From assembly GCA_012797215.1 (NCBI GenBank), contig JAAZPN010000322.1, forward strand, positions 1 to 33,660: DNA of 33,660 nt. The letters run 5' to 3'. This document shows, piece by piece, positions 9,359-17,888 of this stretch; the stretch's first letter is position 1, and the number at the start of each line of letters is the position of its first letter. The notes under the pieces are model-generated. The model did not search any database, was not told the origin of the DNA, and worked only from the letters and a program-made list of their open reading frames with translations. Made by a program: the position numbers and the translations under genes. This DNA is from Chloroflexota bacterium (GTDB taxonomy: Bacteria > Chloroflexota > Anaerolineae > Anaerolineales > Anaerolineaceae).

Positions 9359-9503
9359 ATATTGAAATTGGTTTGGCATTCTTAAGTCAGGTGCTCAACC
9401 AATCCCCATCTACTGCAAATCTATTAGCCGGATGTCGTCCCGGGTCAATTCTTGCTGAGCAAACTTACCGACCTGTGGCATAGATATTGCATCTATTTTT
9501 CTG

Positions 9504-11090
9504 ATGAAACCTGTTCAGCATTTTCCGCGTTCCTGTTCTGCCCTCCGCGTTGGGCTGGGTAGACTGTGCGTTGCGCTGACAGCGGTTCTGCTGTTGGGGG
9601 GCTGTTACCGTCCCATCGCGAACTATGACCCCTGGCAGGTTCCCCAAGGTTTACCCATAAGCGCTACGCCGACCCTCTTAAGTACACAGGCTATTAGCGC
9701 CGCGACTGAACTTCCCAGGGTCACAATCACCCCCGCGCCTTCCGGACCTACCCCCACGCCTAATTCTCCGGCGCTGTTGCCTACCTTGCGCACGCAAACA
9801 AATGAATACACCGTCGTTTCTGGAGATTCGCTTGCCCGCATCGCGCTGCGCCATCAGGTTTCTGTGGGGCAAATCTTGGCATCCAACCCGGACCTGAAAG
9901 ACCCAAATCTAATTGAGCCAGGTCAGAAATTGATCATTCCACCTGCCAGCGCGAATGAACTAAGCACAAACTTCAAGATTATCCCCGACTCGGAACTTTT
10001 TTACAGCCCGTCCGCAGTTGGGTTTGACACAATTTCGGTGGCAGCCCAGTTTGGAGGCAAACTTAATAGGTATTCGGAGAAATTGGAAGACGGTACAACC
10101 TTACGCGGAGCTGAGATTGTCCAGCGCGTTGCTGACGAATTTTCTGTAAACCCGCGCCTGCTGCTGGCGGTGCTGGAATACCGCAGCGGCTGGGTAAGCT
10201 CGGAGGGGAAGACAGGGATTACCGAGGACTACCCGCTGGGATTGAAGGACGCGAACCGCAAAGGGCTATACAAGCAGCTCAGTTGGGCGGCTAATGAAAT
10301 GACGCGCGGATACACACTGTGGGAGCTCTCCGCCGTCGCGGTGTGGACGCTCAGCGACGGTGCTGTGATGCGCGTGGATGCCACCATCAACGGCGCGACA
10401 GCTGGCATTCAGTATCTCCTGAGCCTTCTCTTGGATAAAGCGGAATGGAAGACGGCAGTTTCTCCAGATGGATTTTTCGCAGTCTATCAACGGTTATTTG
10501 GATTTCCATTTGCTTTTTCGATTGACCCCCTAATTCCGGAAACCATCACACAACCCCAGCTTACGCTGCCTTTCGCGCCAGGCGATACCTGGTACTTCAC
10601 AGGCGGGCCGCATGTGGGTTGGGGAACAGGGTCAGCTAACGCGGGCATAGATTTTGCTCCGCCCGGTGAGGAATTTGGCTGCTATGAAAGCCAAACCCCC
10701 GTTGTGGCCGCCGCGGATGGCTTGGTTGTGCGCTCCGGAAACGGTGTCGTGGTTCAAGATCTGGATGGTGACGGTATCGAGCAAACAGGTTGGTCGCTTC
10801 TGTATCTGCACATCAACACAGATGGGAGAGCCGCTGTGGGCACTTATCTGCGGCAGGGCGACCTGCTTGGCTACCCTTCGTGTGAAGGGGGATATTCCAC
10901 CGGCACACACCTGCATCTTGCGCGCCGTTATAACGGTGCGTGGATTTCAGCGGACGGCATTGTGCCTTTCGTTCTGAGTGGTTGGACCAGCAAGAGCGCT
11001 GGTATTGAATATGATGGGTTCCTGGTAAAAAATGGACAAACCGTTGAAGCTTTCAATGGCCGTGCCGATTTCAACGCCATCGGACGTTAA
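9504..11090 (+). CDS. LysM / lysozyme-like / atypical M23 lipoprotein, copy 1 of 3
   Basis: 528 residues. A lipoprotein signal (hydrophobic run ending LLLGGC) and a Thr/Pro linker precede one LysM domain (about 98-142, YTVVSGDSLARIALRHQVSV...LIIPP) that binds peptidoglycan. The central helical domain (about 165-330) has NPRLLLAVLEYRSGW, resembling the catalytic segment of soluble lytic transglycosylases but with R227 where the Glu would be. The C-terminal M23 domain (from GGPHVGWG) has HLH at 469-471. The canonical first motif HxxxD reads NAGID, so the first His is missing there. An aspartate-rich loop DLDGDG starts at D419. The ATG at 9504 lacks a clear ribosome site. It is followed by two paralogues. 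Predicted role: envelope peptidoglycan remodelling. Confidence 0.88.
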   Translation: MKPVQHFPRSCSALRVGLGRLCVALTAVLLLGGCYRPIANYDPWQVPQGLPISATPTLLSTQAISAATELPRVTITPAPSGPTPTPNSPALLPTLRTQTNEYTVVSGDSLARIALRHQVSVGQILASNPDLKDPNLIEPGQKLIIPPASANELSTNFKIIPDSELFYSPSAVGFDTISVAAQFGGKLNRYSEKLEDGTTLRGAEIVQRVADEFSVNPRLLLAVLEYRSGWVSSEGKTGITEDYPLGLKDANRKGLYKQLSWAANEMTRGYTLWELSAVAVWTLSDGAVMRVDATINGATAGIQYLLSLLLDKAEWKTAVSPDGFFAVYQRLFGFPFAFSIDPLIPETITQPQLTLPFAPGDTWYFTGGPHVGWGTGSANAGIDFAPPGEEFGCYESQTPVVAAADGLVVRSGNGVVVQDLDGDGIEQTGWSLLYLHINTDGRAAVGTYLRQGDLLGYPSCEGGYSTGTHLHLARRYNGAWISADGIVPFVLSGWTSKSAGIEYDGFLVKNGQTVEAFNGRADFNAIGR

Positions 11091-11118
11091 CTGCTCGCGC
11101 GCGGAGAGGCAGCGTAGG

Positions 11119-12693
11119 ATGGCTGCCCGGCGCAGGCGGAAGACGCAGCGTTTGTTTTTTGGCGTGCTGGCGCTGGCGATTTGCGCCGGCGCGGTTTTGG
11201 TCCTGCTGCTCGAAGCCCCGGAGAAGGTGGTCGCGAACCAAGCAGTGGATGAGACGGCAGCGTCCCCGAGTTTTTTGGCGCAGCTTCCTGATGTTACACA
11301 AGCGCCTCTACCCGAAGAAGTTGTTGATATCACGCCAGAGCCCTCAGTTTTGGCTAATCAGGCTCCAGCCGTCGCTGCCAGCCCAAACGCGCCAATTCTT
11401 TATTATGGTCAGAGCGGCGACAGTCTGGATGTGCTTGCCTTGCGTTTTGGAGTTTCGGTCAGCGATATCAGCACTACCGGGCTTTTGTCGGAAAGCGGCT
11501 TTATTTCGGAGGGTCAGCTGCTACTCATTCCCTCTGGATTGGAAAATGTCAGTTCCAGTCTCAAGCTCTTTCCAGACGCGGAGGTGGTGAATTCCCCCAG
11601 CGCGCTCGACTTTGACCTGGGAGCATTTATCGCTCAGGCAGGCGGCAAGCTTTCCGATTATCAGGAAAGCGTGTACGCCAACGGCATCATGAACAGCACG
11701 GAAATTATCCAGCGGGTGGCGCGGGATTATTCCATTCACCCCCGCTTGCTCCTTGCCCTGCTTGAGTACGAAAGCGGTTGGGTCTACGGCAATCCTGCCA
11801 CGCAGGACCAGCTGTATTTTCCGCTGGGATTGCGGGAATCCGGACAGAGTGGGCTCTATAAACAGTTGGTTTTAGCCGCCGGCAAACTTGGCACTGGTTA
11901 TTACGGTTGGCGGGAAGGCACTTTGTTAGCATTGACCTTTCCGGATGGCAGCGGCTTGCGGCTGGCACCCGAACTTAACTGCGCTACAGTTGCCTGGATG
12001 TATTACTTCTCGCAGACCCGCAACCAGGATGAATGGAACGACGCTTTATATTCCGACCACAGCCTGCTGAACACTTACGAGGCCATGTTTGGAAATCCCT
12101 GGCTGATCGCGCAGGAATACCCCTCATTATTCACACCGGGGATGGAACAACCCCCACTTGATCTGCCCTTCGAAAGCGGCATCGTCTGGTCTTACACCAG
12201 CGGTCCACACGCGGCTTGGGGGGCTGTTGAAGTACGCGCCGCCCTGGACTTTGCCCCACCGGCGGACGCGCCCGGATGCCTTCCCAACAGCACCTGGATA
12301 ACAGCATCAGCGCCTGGGCTTGTTGTGCGTTCCGATAACGGCACGGTTGTAATTGACATGGATGGTGATGGGAAAGAGGAGACCGGTTGGAACATTGTGT
12401 ACCTGCATGTTGGTACCACCCACCGCATCAAGCTGGGTGAATGGGTGGAAAAAGGTGATCGCATCGGGCATCCTTCTTGCGAGGGGGGTATTTCCACAGG
12501 AACCCACCTGCACATCGCCCGGAAATACAACGGTGAGTGGATCCCGGCTGATGGACCGCTGGCGTTTAACCTCAGCGGCTGGACAGCAAAAGCCGCGTCA
12601 GTGCCATATCAAGGCTGGCTCATCAGCGGCGGGGAAGTCATCCGTTCAAACAGATACAGCGCGACACCCTCCCATATTACCCGCTGGGAATAG
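11119..12693 (+). CDS. LysM / lysozyme-like / atypical M23 protein, copy 2 of 3
   Basis: 524 residues from the ATG at 11119, preferred because GGAGAGG precedes it. The in-frame ATG at 11032 would overlap copy 1 by 59 bases without a ribosome site. The N-terminus is a basic stretch (AARRRRKTQR) plus one transmembrane helix, so it is membrane-anchored, not lipidated. One LysM-like domain (YYGQSGDSLDVLALRFGVSV) is followed by the central domain with NPRLLL-equivalent HPRLLLALLEYESGW. E218 sits where lytic transglycosylases have their catalytic Glu, the only one of the three copies with it. The C-terminal M23 domain starts at SGPHAAWG. It has RAALD in place of HxxxD, an aspartate-rich loop DMDGDG at 413, and HLH at 463-465. 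Confidence 0.88.
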   Translation: MAARRRRKTQRLFFGVLALAICAGAVLVLLLEAPEKVVANQAVDETAASPSFLAQLPDVTQAPLPEEVVDITPEPSVLANQAPAVAASPNAPILYYGQSGDSLDVLALRFGVSVSDISTTGLLSESGFISEGQLLLIPSGLENVSSSLKLFPDAEVVNSPSALDFDLGAFIAQAGGKLSDYQESVYANGIMNSTEIIQRVARDYSIHPRLLLALLEYESGWVYGNPATQDQLYFPLGLRESGQSGLYKQLVLAAGKLGTGYYGWREGTLLALTFPDGSGLRLAPELNCATVAWMYYFSQTRNQDEWNDALYSDHSLLNTYEAMFGNPWLIAQEYPSLFTPGMEQPPLDLPFESGIVWSYTSGPHAAWGAVEVRAALDFAPPADAPGCLPNSTWITASAPGLVVRSDNGTVVIDMDGDGKEETGWNIVYLHVGTTHRIKLGEWVEKGDRIGHPSCEGGISTGTHLHIARKYNGEWIPADGPLAFNLSGWTAKAASVPYQGWLISGGEVIRSNRYSATPSHITRWE

Positions 12694-12741
12694 ACATTCC
12701 AGTTTATGGTATATTTGTGGCGTTTACCACCAGGTTCAACC

Positions 12742-14217
12742 ATGATGGATAGTTTCTTCCGTAAAAAACTCAAATGGATAAGCTTCCTGCTTGCGCTTAT
12801 GCTTTTCACCAGCGCTTGCTCGAACGTTCGGCCCACATATATTCTTCCAGCCGCGCAGCAAACGGAGGAAGCAGAATTGCCTACCTCTACGCCTTTCCCT
12901 GCCCGCCCAGTGTACGCGCCTGGAACGCTGGTGGACTATACTGCCCAGAGCGGTGATACGCTGCATCTATTATCCGTTCGTTTTGGCGCGACAGTGCAGG
13001 AAATTCTTTGGGCTAATCCGGAGATCCCGGAATCCACTGCCACGCTGCCGCCTGGTTTCCCCATGAGAATGCCGATATATTACAAACCTTTGTGGGGGAC
13101 CGCATATCAAATTATTCCAGATTCTGCCTTTGTGTATGGTCCTGATCTGATTGGCTTTGATTTACGCGCGTTTGTGGAATCCAGTTCGGGCTGGTACAAA
13201 CAGTATGGTTCCTATATTCAAGCGGAATACAAAGACGCGACAAACTTGCTTACCTGGCTGGGAGAAAATTACAGTATTAATCCCAGGCTCCTTTTAGCTC
13301 TCCTGGAATATCGCGCCCAAGCGCTGAGCAACCCTACGCGTGACCGCTCCGCTGAACTGACGTTGATAATGCCTGAGGAGGTCTACACCGGGGTTTACCT
13401 GCAACTTTCTCACAGCGCGGACTTGTTGAACGACGGATATTATCGTTACAGACAGGGAGAACTAAGCTCTATCACGCATTTGAACGGAGAAATCGAAAAC
13501 ATCGATCCCTGGCAGAACGCCGGTACCGCCGCGCTGCAGTACTTTTTCTCATTGTTTTTGGACGGTGAAGAGTACAGACGCGCGATTGGGCCAGATGGTT
13601 TCGCGAAAACTTACCGGGATATGTTTGGAGACCCCTGGCAGGGTGATACTACTGTGCTGCCGGGCAGTCTGACACAGCCCCAGTTTATTTTGCCGTTCCG
13701 GATGGGCACCACCTGGTCTTATACCGGCGGGCCTCACACTGGCTGGGGAAATCTAAAACCCTATGCCGCGATAGATCTGGCGCCGCCGGTCGGATCCAAA
13801 GGCTGCGTGGGAACGAACGAAGTCGCGGTTGCTGTAGCGGATGGGCTCATTGTCCGCACCGGGCCTGGAACGGCGATTTTGGATCTGGACGGTGATGGAG
13901 ACGAACGCACTGGATGGAACATTTTTTACCTGCATATCGCCCAGGAAGGGCGCGTAGCACTGGGTACCTATGTAAAACAAGGCGATCCTATTGGTCATCC
14001 CTCCTGTGAAGGCGGGCAGGCTACCGGCACGCACTTGCATATCGCGCGCAAGTACAATGGGGAATGGATTTCCGCGACTGGCTTTCTGCCATTCAATTTG
14101 GACGGTTGGACGCCGGTGGAAGGCAGCCGCGCATATCTGGGGCAGCTGGTCCGCGGAGATGAGGTGGTCATCGCAAGCGATGAATCCCCCACCAGCAGCA
14201 TGATTACTCGCAAATAA
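12742..14217 (+). CDS. LysM / lysozyme-like / atypical M23 lipoprotein, copy 3 of 3
   Basis: 491 residues from the ATG at 12742 (a second ATG follows at once). It opens with a basic segment and a lipobox (LMLFTSAC). The LysM-like domain (YTAQSGDTLHLLSVRFGATV...) is followed by the central domain with NPRLLLALLEYRAQ, where R191 replaces the putative catalytic Glu and the following SGW motif is lost. It is the most divergent copy in this region. The M23 domain starts at GGPHTGWG, has YAAID at the HxxxD position, DLDGDG at 381, and HLH at 431-433. Cysteines in KGC and SCEGG are shared by all three copies and could form a disulfide. It lies 48 bases after copy 2 and ends at a bidirectional terminator. 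Confidence 0.87.
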   Translation: MMDSFFRKKLKWISFLLALMLFTSACSNVRPTYILPAAQQTEEAELPTSTPFPARPVYAPGTLVDYTAQSGDTLHLLSVRFGATVQEILWANPEIPESTATLPPGFPMRMPIYYKPLWGTAYQIIPDSAFVYGPDLIGFDLRAFVESSSGWYKQYGSYIQAEYKDATNLLTWLGENYSINPRLLLALLEYRAQALSNPTRDRSAELTLIMPEEVYTGVYLQLSHSADLLNDGYYRYRQGELSSITHLNGEIENIDPWQNAGTAALQYFFSLFLDGEEYRRAIGPDGFAKTYRDMFGDPWQGDTTVLPGSLTQPQFILPFRMGTTWSYTGGPHTGWGNLKPYAAIDLAPPVGSKGCVGTNEVAVAVADGLIVRTGPGTAILDLDGDGDERTGWNIFYLHIAQEGRVALGTYVKQGDPIGHPSCEGGQATGTHLHIARKYNGEWISATGFLPFNLDGWTPVEGSRAYLGQLVRGDEVVIASDESPTSSMITRK

Positions 14218-14242
14218 TCCTCAGCGCAGTTCAAAATCGTAA

Positions 14243-14280
14243 CAAAAACAGGCTGTCATGGTGACAGCCTGTTAGTTTTG
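14243..14280. terminator. Bidirectional terminator between convergent M23 genes
   Basis: An 11-bp perfect stem (ACAGGCTGTCA/TGACAGCCTGT, 14248-14272) with a 3-base loop is flanked by an A-rich tract on the left and TTAGTTTTG on the right. It can terminate copy 3 (+) and the opposing M23 gene (-). Confidence 0.88.
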
Positions 14281-14291
14281 TGTAATCTATT

Positions 14292-15902
14292 TTATAAGCC
14301 CAAATTGTGGGGGTTCACGGGCGAACCATCGTACCGGATTTCAAAATGCAGGTGAGGGCCGGTCGATTTGCCAGTGGAACCCATATAACCGATAAGCTGG
14401 CCAGCATACACTTCCACGCCGCAGCTCTGCAGTATACCGCCGTCCATCAGGTGGGCATAGAGCGAGAGATAACCGTTTCCGTGGTCAATCACAATCGTAT
14501 TCCCATAACCGCGGGTTGACCAGCCAGAGTAGATAATTACGCCTGAATCAGCGGCATAAATGTCATAACCCATTCGGCCGGCGTAATCCAATCCATTGTG
14601 AGTGGGCGGCGTGTACTCATAACCCGAAATCCAATGCTCCGAGGTAGGAAATTGCCAATTACCGCTGCCAACCGCCCAGGCAGTGCTGTTACAGGCATAC
14701 GCTCCCAGGTACGAAACATTTGGATGCTCACCAACGCCATCTTCGCCGGGACCAACCGGAGTAACCCAGGTGACTGGCGGACGCGTTCCACCTGGAACGT
14801 AGAGCAGCGTGCCGGCTTTGATGTTGGGGTGGCTCAGATCAGCAAATTTGCTGCGGTCTAATTGATTCAAGGGTTCATCCAAAATTACATCACGGCTGAC
14901 ATTGTAAAAAGAAGATACTTTGTCAAGATTTTCCTTATAGCTCCAACCGTGAAAAACGCCGTTATCCGGCAGAATGAAAAGCTTTTGCCCCGGGATAATT
15001 CCATCGGGGGTGTCCCCCAGTAAGTAGCGATTTGCCCAAAGAACTGTCTCGGGGGTGAGATCAAACTTATCCGCGATGGTGAAGAGCGTGTCCTGTTCTT
15101 CCACACGATAAGCGATAATCTCTGCGCGGGGGGCAGGGAAGGATTCAGGGTTTCCAACAGGCAGCTTCTCGATTTGGGTGAGAGCGGCATAGGTGAGTAA
15201 ACTATCGGCTGAAACAGTTTCCGGTCGTGTGCCTCCGGGGACGATCAGACGCGTGCCCGGCGCAATATTCGGTAGCGAAAGATTGCCCAGGCTGGCTCTA
15301 TTCAACTTGTTGCCCGAATAATCAATAATCGCGTCAGGAGTGACCCCATAGAATTCAGAAACCCCATTCAAACCTTCCCCTTGCTGCCAGATATGGTATA
15401 CGCCGTCCACGGGCAGAATATAGATGGATATACCTGGGGTGTAAACGGACGGGTCATCGCCTAACTCGTAGCGGTTTGACCACAAAATGGTCTCGGGCGC
15501 GATGTTGAACTTGGAAGCAATCGAGAAAATCGAGTCCCCCTCCTGAATGACATAGGTGATCACATCCGCGCGAGTTTGTTCGGCTGTGGGCTGCACTGTT
15601 GGCTGAATGGTGGCAGCAGGCGTCGGGGCTTCGGTCTCAAAAGCTAACTGCGGCGCGCTTAGCAGGGTGGGTGTCAGCGTGGGGAGGGCGGTTTCTAGCG
15701 CGGGTTTTGCGGATAGCCAGGCGCTTATTATAACTACCGCTGCCAGAATCATTACAAGCGCAGCAATGCTGCCTGGCTGCTTGTGCCAACTTTTTTTGGT
15801 TTGGCCCATTTCTTTTTCGTTTGTTTCAGGAGGCATCGCAGCGGCTTCGAAGTCACTCTCAGCGGGCATCTCTGGTTTTTGATTGGTTGTGTGATCTTCC
15901 AT
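14292..15902 (-). CDS. Membrane-anchored LysM-repeat M23 peptidase with canonical active site
   Basis: 536 residues. A cytoplasmic acidic N-terminus (about 1-45) is followed by one transmembrane helix (about 46-64) and a Thr/Pro-rich linker. Two paired LysM-like modules follow: YVIQEGDSIFSIASKFNIA... with its partner ending LIVPGGTRPE, and YRVEEQDTLFTIADKFDLT... with its partner ending LYVPGGTRPP. This internal duplication gives four LysM-like units. The C-terminal M23 (LytM) domain has HNGLD and, 90 or so residues later, GPHLHFEI. Both zinc motifs (HxxxD and HxH) are therefore intact, unlike in the three neighbouring copies. It should cleave peptide cross-links in peptidoglycan outside the membrane. 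The ATG at 15902 follows GGAG. Confidence 0.93.
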   Translation of the reverse strand: MEDHTTNQKPEMPAESDFEAAAMPPETNEKEMGQTKKSWHKQPGSIAALVMILAAVVIISAWLSAKPALETALPTLTPTLLSAPQLAFETEAPTPAATIQPTVQPTAEQTRADVITYVIQEGDSIFSIASKFNIAPETILWSNRYELGDDPSVYTPGISIYILPVDGVYHIWQQGEGLNGVSEFYGVTPDAIIDYSGNKLNRASLGNLSLPNIAPGTRLIVPGGTRPETVSADSLLTYAALTQIEKLPVGNPESFPAPRAEIIAYRVEEQDTLFTIADKFDLTPETVLWANRYLLGDTPDGIIPGQKLFILPDNGVFHGWSYKENLDKVSSFYNVSRDVILDEPLNQLDRSKFADLSHPNIKAGTLLYVPGGTRPPVTWVTPVGPGEDGVGEHPNVSYLGAYACNSTAWAVGSGNWQFPTSEHWISGYEYTPPTHNGLDYAGRMGYDIYAADSGVIIYSGWSTRGYGNTIVIDHGNGYLSLYAHLMDGGILQSCGVEVYAGQLIGYMGSTGKSTGPHLHFEIRYDGSPVNPHNLGL

Positions 15903-15919
15903 CTAATCTCCGAGCTGGC

Positions 15920-15948
15920 ATAATAACCAGCTTCATTGTGTCTGTCAA
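15920..15948 (-). promoter_or_regulatory. Promoter of the canonical M23 gene
   Basis: On the minus strand a consensus TTGACA (15948-15943), a 17-base spacer and TATTAT (15925-15920). The predicted start is around 15913, giving a leader of about 11 bases. Confidence 0.85.
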
Positions 15949-16142
15949 GTTGACTGTAAAATCGGAAAACTTTCCTTTTTGGTTCTTTTTACGCGAGCGA
16001 ACGCCTTACAGATAAGGGAAATTGCTAATCGTGGGAATTCACGGGTGTAATTCAGAGCTGCTTTCACGGCACCCGGACAGGTTGTGTCCGCGGTCTATGG
16101 CTATTCTTGAATTTTGCGCACCTAAGAAACGATAAATGTCCA

Positions 16143-17669
16143 TTAATTCCTGAAAAACTTAGCAAGCAGTGCGTTCAGGTCTGCCTGGCTGTGTCTGGCG
16201 ATTGCTGCGAAAAAGTCATTGCGTCCGGCAAGCTGGTATGTATTGCTGACTGCATAATCCTTAAGCGCCGCAAAAAAAGCGTCATCGCCAATAACATCCC
16301 GCAGTTCTTGCATAAATTGAGCGCCGCGCAGGTAGACCGCATCGCGATAGGACGGGTAGCCACCAGAAAGATAGATGTCGGAATTGACGTATCCTTTGGG
16401 CTCAAACCCATCGACGCGGTTGTTCCACCACCACTGCACCAGGTCGGGGTGATAGGTTTGATAATAGAGAACCTCGTGATAAGTTGCCAGGGCTTCGTCC
16501 AACCAGGGTTCTTGCGCTTGGTCGCTGCCGACCATGCTGTAGAACCACTGATGCGAAATTTCGTGCGGGGTAAGGATGGTCAGGTTGGTTTTGGGCGTTT
16601 TGTTATAAAAGTCAAACACGCCGTAGCTAATCATCACCATGCCGTCCATTTCCATGTTATGTAAGAAATCTGCCGCGACGATTGAAATCATTTCACGCGG
16701 GTAGGGATAGTAAAGCTGACCAAACAGCTTTAGAGCCTGCGCCGCGATTTCGGTCACCGCTATTCCGGCTTCCTGGGCTTCCATAAACACGTACGAACGG
16801 ATGCGCACCCCGTCCTGGGTGATTTCATGCTCAAAGTAGCTGTCGCTCACGGAAAAGGAAAAGCCTCTGGCTAATTCCAAATGGTAATATCTGGTCCCGT
16901 TTTTCTCTTCAGCAGGCGCGCTGGCGGCAACTTCAATCAACTCCTGCCGGTCGGTTAGCTGCAGACTCACATCAAAGTCGGACATCTCTGCGACCACATA
17001 CTCCCCGACCAGCATGTTGTTCTCCACCTGCTGAGGATGAATTATCCAACCTTTCTCTTCGTCAAAGGGCGGAATGTAAGGGTACCAGTTCGTCAGGTTT
17101 GTTTGTCTGCCAGACACGCCGTAAGTGCCTTCATGGCTGGGCAGGTTTAGTTGATAGCTGAACTTAAGACTGGTTTTTTCTCCTGGGGCAAGGGGAGCCG
17201 CAAGCGGGATAGAAAAACGCACGCCGTTCTCCTGCCAGCCGCTAATTGGGCTTCCGTTCCCATCGGTCAGGCTGCGCAGTGAAAAACTGCCAGGGAAATA
17301 TTTTGGAGGGACTACAACAACCAACTCCGTCAGGCTCTGGCTGCTGCGGTTCGTATAGGTAATGGTCTCATCCACCACCGCATAACGCGTGTAATAGTTC
17401 AGGATTAAATTCAGTTGGTAATGTGTGCGATTTTCTGGCTTGGGAATATCCAGAGCTTGGTTTGTCTCGGGGAGTGCGGTCGGGCGAGCGGTTGTCGGGA
17501 TGACAGCTTCTTTTGTTGGGCTTGGCTCAGCGGCAGCCAGCGTCGCTTCCGATACTTGCACCTGCGGAGCAGGCAAGCTGCCAACTGGCGCGCCAACCTG
17601 TTGATTTGCGCAAGCGCTCAGCGCTAGCGCCGCGGCAAGTACGATCAGGAGAATTGTGGATTTTCTCAA
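16143..17669 (-). CDS. M1-like (gluzincin) metallopeptidase, lipoprotein
   Basis: 508 residues. The start is TTG at 17669, supported by GAGGT just upstream and by an immediate lipoprotein signal (RKSTILLIVLAAALALSAC). A Thr/Pro-rich linker leads to an N-terminal beta domain typical of M1 aminopeptidases, then the catalytic domain. The zinc site is H369-E370-I-S-H373 with E392, exactly the HExxH-18-E spacing of M1. The aminopeptidase GxMEN exopeptidase motif is not canonical: the equivalent region reads NMEMDGMVM. Substrate specificity is therefore uncertain. It is predicted to act outside the cytoplasmic membrane on peptides. The frame contains a large opposite-strand shadow, which is not a gene. 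Confidence 0.92.
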   Translation of the reverse strand: MRKSTILLIVLAAALALSACANQQVGAPVGSLPAPQVQVSEATLAAAEPSPTKEAVIPTTARPTALPETNQALDIPKPENRTHYQLNLILNYYTRYAVVDETITYTNRSSQSLTELVVVVPPKYFPGSFSLRSLTDGNGSPISGWQENGVRFSIPLAAPLAPGEKTSLKFSYQLNLPSHEGTYGVSGRQTNLTNWYPYIPPFDEEKGWIIHPQQVENNMLVGEYVVAEMSDFDVSLQLTDRQELIEVAASAPAEEKNGTRYYHLELARGFSFSVSDSYFEHEITQDGVRIRSYVFMEAQEAGIAVTEIAAQALKLFGQLYYPYPREMISIVAADFLHNMEMDGMVMISYGVFDFYNKTPKTNLTILTPHEISHQWFYSMVGSDQAQEPWLDEALATYHEVLYYQTYHPDLVQWWWNNRVDGFEPKGYVNSDIYLSGGYPSYRDAVYLRGAQFMQELRDVIGDDAFFAALKDYAVSNTYQLAGRNDFFAAIARHSQADLNALLAKFFRN

Positions 17670-17832
17670 TGGGACCTCACACCCTGCCCCATTCTACCAG
17701 AAAACTGAATTGACCCATTTTGACCATGATACAAAGGAATGCCCAGAAAGCTTGAAATAAACAAGGCTCGACCATGCTAAATAATGAAAAGCAGAAATGA
17801 TGCTTTTGGCGGGGCTTGATGCACGCCATCAG

Positions 17833-17858
17833 AAAAAGCCCCGCGTCAAAGCGGGGCT
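17833..17858 (-). terminator. Rho-independent terminator of the OsmC gene
   Basis: On the minus strand a perfect 8-bp stem (AGCCCCGC/GCGGGGCT, 17858-17837) with a 6-base loop runs into a T tract. It starts about 30 bases after the OsmC stop. Confidence 0.9.
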
Positions 17859-17888
17859 CCTTAGTACTACTTTAATTGTCCAAAACGC

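Noticed and set aside
9158..9379. 73-codon minus-strand frame
   Set aside because: It runs through the tRNA-Leu gene, its promoter and its terminator, so it is not protein-coding.
11032..11118. Longer N-terminus of LysM/M23 copy 2 from ATG 11032
   Set aside because: It would overlap copy 1 by 59 bases and has no ribosome site, whereas ATG 11119 has GGAGAGG and leads directly into the basic/membrane N-terminus.
16081..16110. CGGACA...TGTCCG inverted repeat as a terminator of the M1-like gene
   Set aside because: The stem is 6 bp and no T run follows on the minus strand.
16107..16664. 185-codon open frame on the + strand
   Set aside because: Antisense to the M1-like peptidase, whose HExxH-18-E site lies in the same stretch.
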